The position numbers were made by a program, and so were the translations under genes. Positions 7,095 to 7,459 of a DNA stretch of 7,459 nucleotides are shown here, one piece after another. This DNA is from Clostridia bacterium (lineage in GTDB: Bacteria; Bacillota; Clostridia; Oscillospirales; Acutalibacteraceae). The first letter of the stretch is position 1. Every line of letters starts with the position of its first letter. The notes below the pieces were generated by a model. That model did no database searches and was not told the DNA's origin. It saw only the letters and a program-made list of their open reading frames with translations. The stretch lies in the NCBI GenBank assembly GCA_900764115.1, contig CAAFMR010000003.1, positions 1-7,459 of the forward strand. Reading direction: 5' to 3'.

Positions 7095-7459
7095 TTATTT
7101 CAGACCGGATTGGGACATAGTCTCCATGATGGAGCTTTGCGAGATAATGAAAATCAGGATAGGCGGGATCATCAGCAGCAGCGCCACCGCCGCGCCGGCG
7201 CCCGCCCGGGCAATGCCGCCGGCGGAGATGGTGTGCAGCACCGCGGGCAGGGTCTTGAGCCGTTCGTCATAGATATAGCTGAGCCCCGTCGCATTCCACA
7301 GTGACTGAAAGGTAAAGATGATCAGCGTCAGCCATGCCGGACGCACCGAGGGCATGACGATGGCAGTGAAGATCCGCCCGTCTCCCGCTCCGTCGATGCG
7401 GGCCGCCTCCAGCGTGGCGTCCGGCACCGTCGCCACCATAAACTGCTTCATCAGAAACA
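7095..7459 (-). CDS. Carbohydrate ABC transporter permease, MalG type (3' part; start lies beyond the window)
   Basis: This is the C-terminal part of an inner-membrane subunit of a binding-protein-dependent sugar importer. About 121 codons are visible, ending in TAA at 7097-7095; the reading frame is open through the right edge, so the ATG at 7451 is internal and not the start. The key evidence is the EAA loop that docks on the ATPase: LEAARIDGAG followed by RIF and a MPSVRPA segment (about 7412-7340), matching the usual MalG/YcjP/LplC-type pattern. Two hydrophobic membrane segments follow (around LTLIIFTFQSLW and AVALLLMIPPILIFII), and the protein ends SIMETMSQSGLK, the typical tail of this permease type. 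Sugar specificity cannot be read from it. It is followed after 23 bp by the GH5 gene. A partner MalF-type permease is expected either just upstream (outside the window) or is the gene at 629-1. Confidence 0.93.
   Translation of the reverse strand, partial: FLMKQFMVATVPDATLEAARIDGAGDGRIFTAIVMPSVRPAWLTLIIFTFQSLWNATGLSYIYDERLKTLPAVLHTISAGGIARAGAGAAVALLLMIPPILIFIISQSSIMETMSQSGLK

Overview
The window is one continuous stretch of minus-strand genes, read from position 7459 down to 1, with no promoter, terminator, RNA gene, mobile element or CRISPR array visible. It is G+C-rich by eye. Gram-positive-type Sec signal peptides, strong AAGGAG(G) ribosome binding sites, a membrane-anchored surface glycosidase and the DUF5696/YIP1/carbohydrate-ABC gene combination suggest a Firmicute. 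A gut- or rumen-type member of the Clostridia (Oscillospiraceae/Ruminococcaceae-like) is my best guess; the taxonomic call is inference.

In transcription order the genes are: (1) the C-terminal part of a MalG-type sugar ABC permease (7459-7095, runs off the right edge); (2) a secreted, membrane-anchored GH5-family glycoside hydrolase with a beta/gamma-crystallin-like module and an F5/8 type C (CBM32-like) module (7071-4981); (3) a signal-peptide protein joining NHL-type beta-propeller repeats, a TPR and a multi-pass YIP1-type membrane domain (4976-2877); (4) a large secreted DUF5696-type protein whose layout resembles a glycoside hydrolase (2857-626); (5) the N-terminal 209 residues of a MalF/LplB-type sugar ABC permease (629-1, runs off the left edge just as its EAA loop begins).

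The genes are packed like an operon: junctions of 23 bp, 4 bp, 19 bp and a 4-bp ATGA overlap, each with a Shine-Dalgarno sequence. The likely theme is capture, breakdown and import of a carbohydrate. The GH5 enzyme would cut a polysaccharide at the outer face of the membrane, the permeases would import the fragments, and the DUF5696 and NHL-TPR-YIP1 proteins would act as accessory processing, sensing or assembly factors whose functions are not established. No solute-binding protein, ATPase or regulator lies in the window. The two permease genes are separated by three surface-protein genes, so they are either one split pair or halves of two pairs.

The most interesting points are the domain architecture of the GH5 enzyme, the possibility that the DUF5696 protein is an uncharacterised glycosidase with candidate acidic residues on barrel strands, and the propeller-TPR-YIP1 fusion embedded in a transporter operon. 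Long plus-strand ORFs opposite these genes look like antisense shadows.
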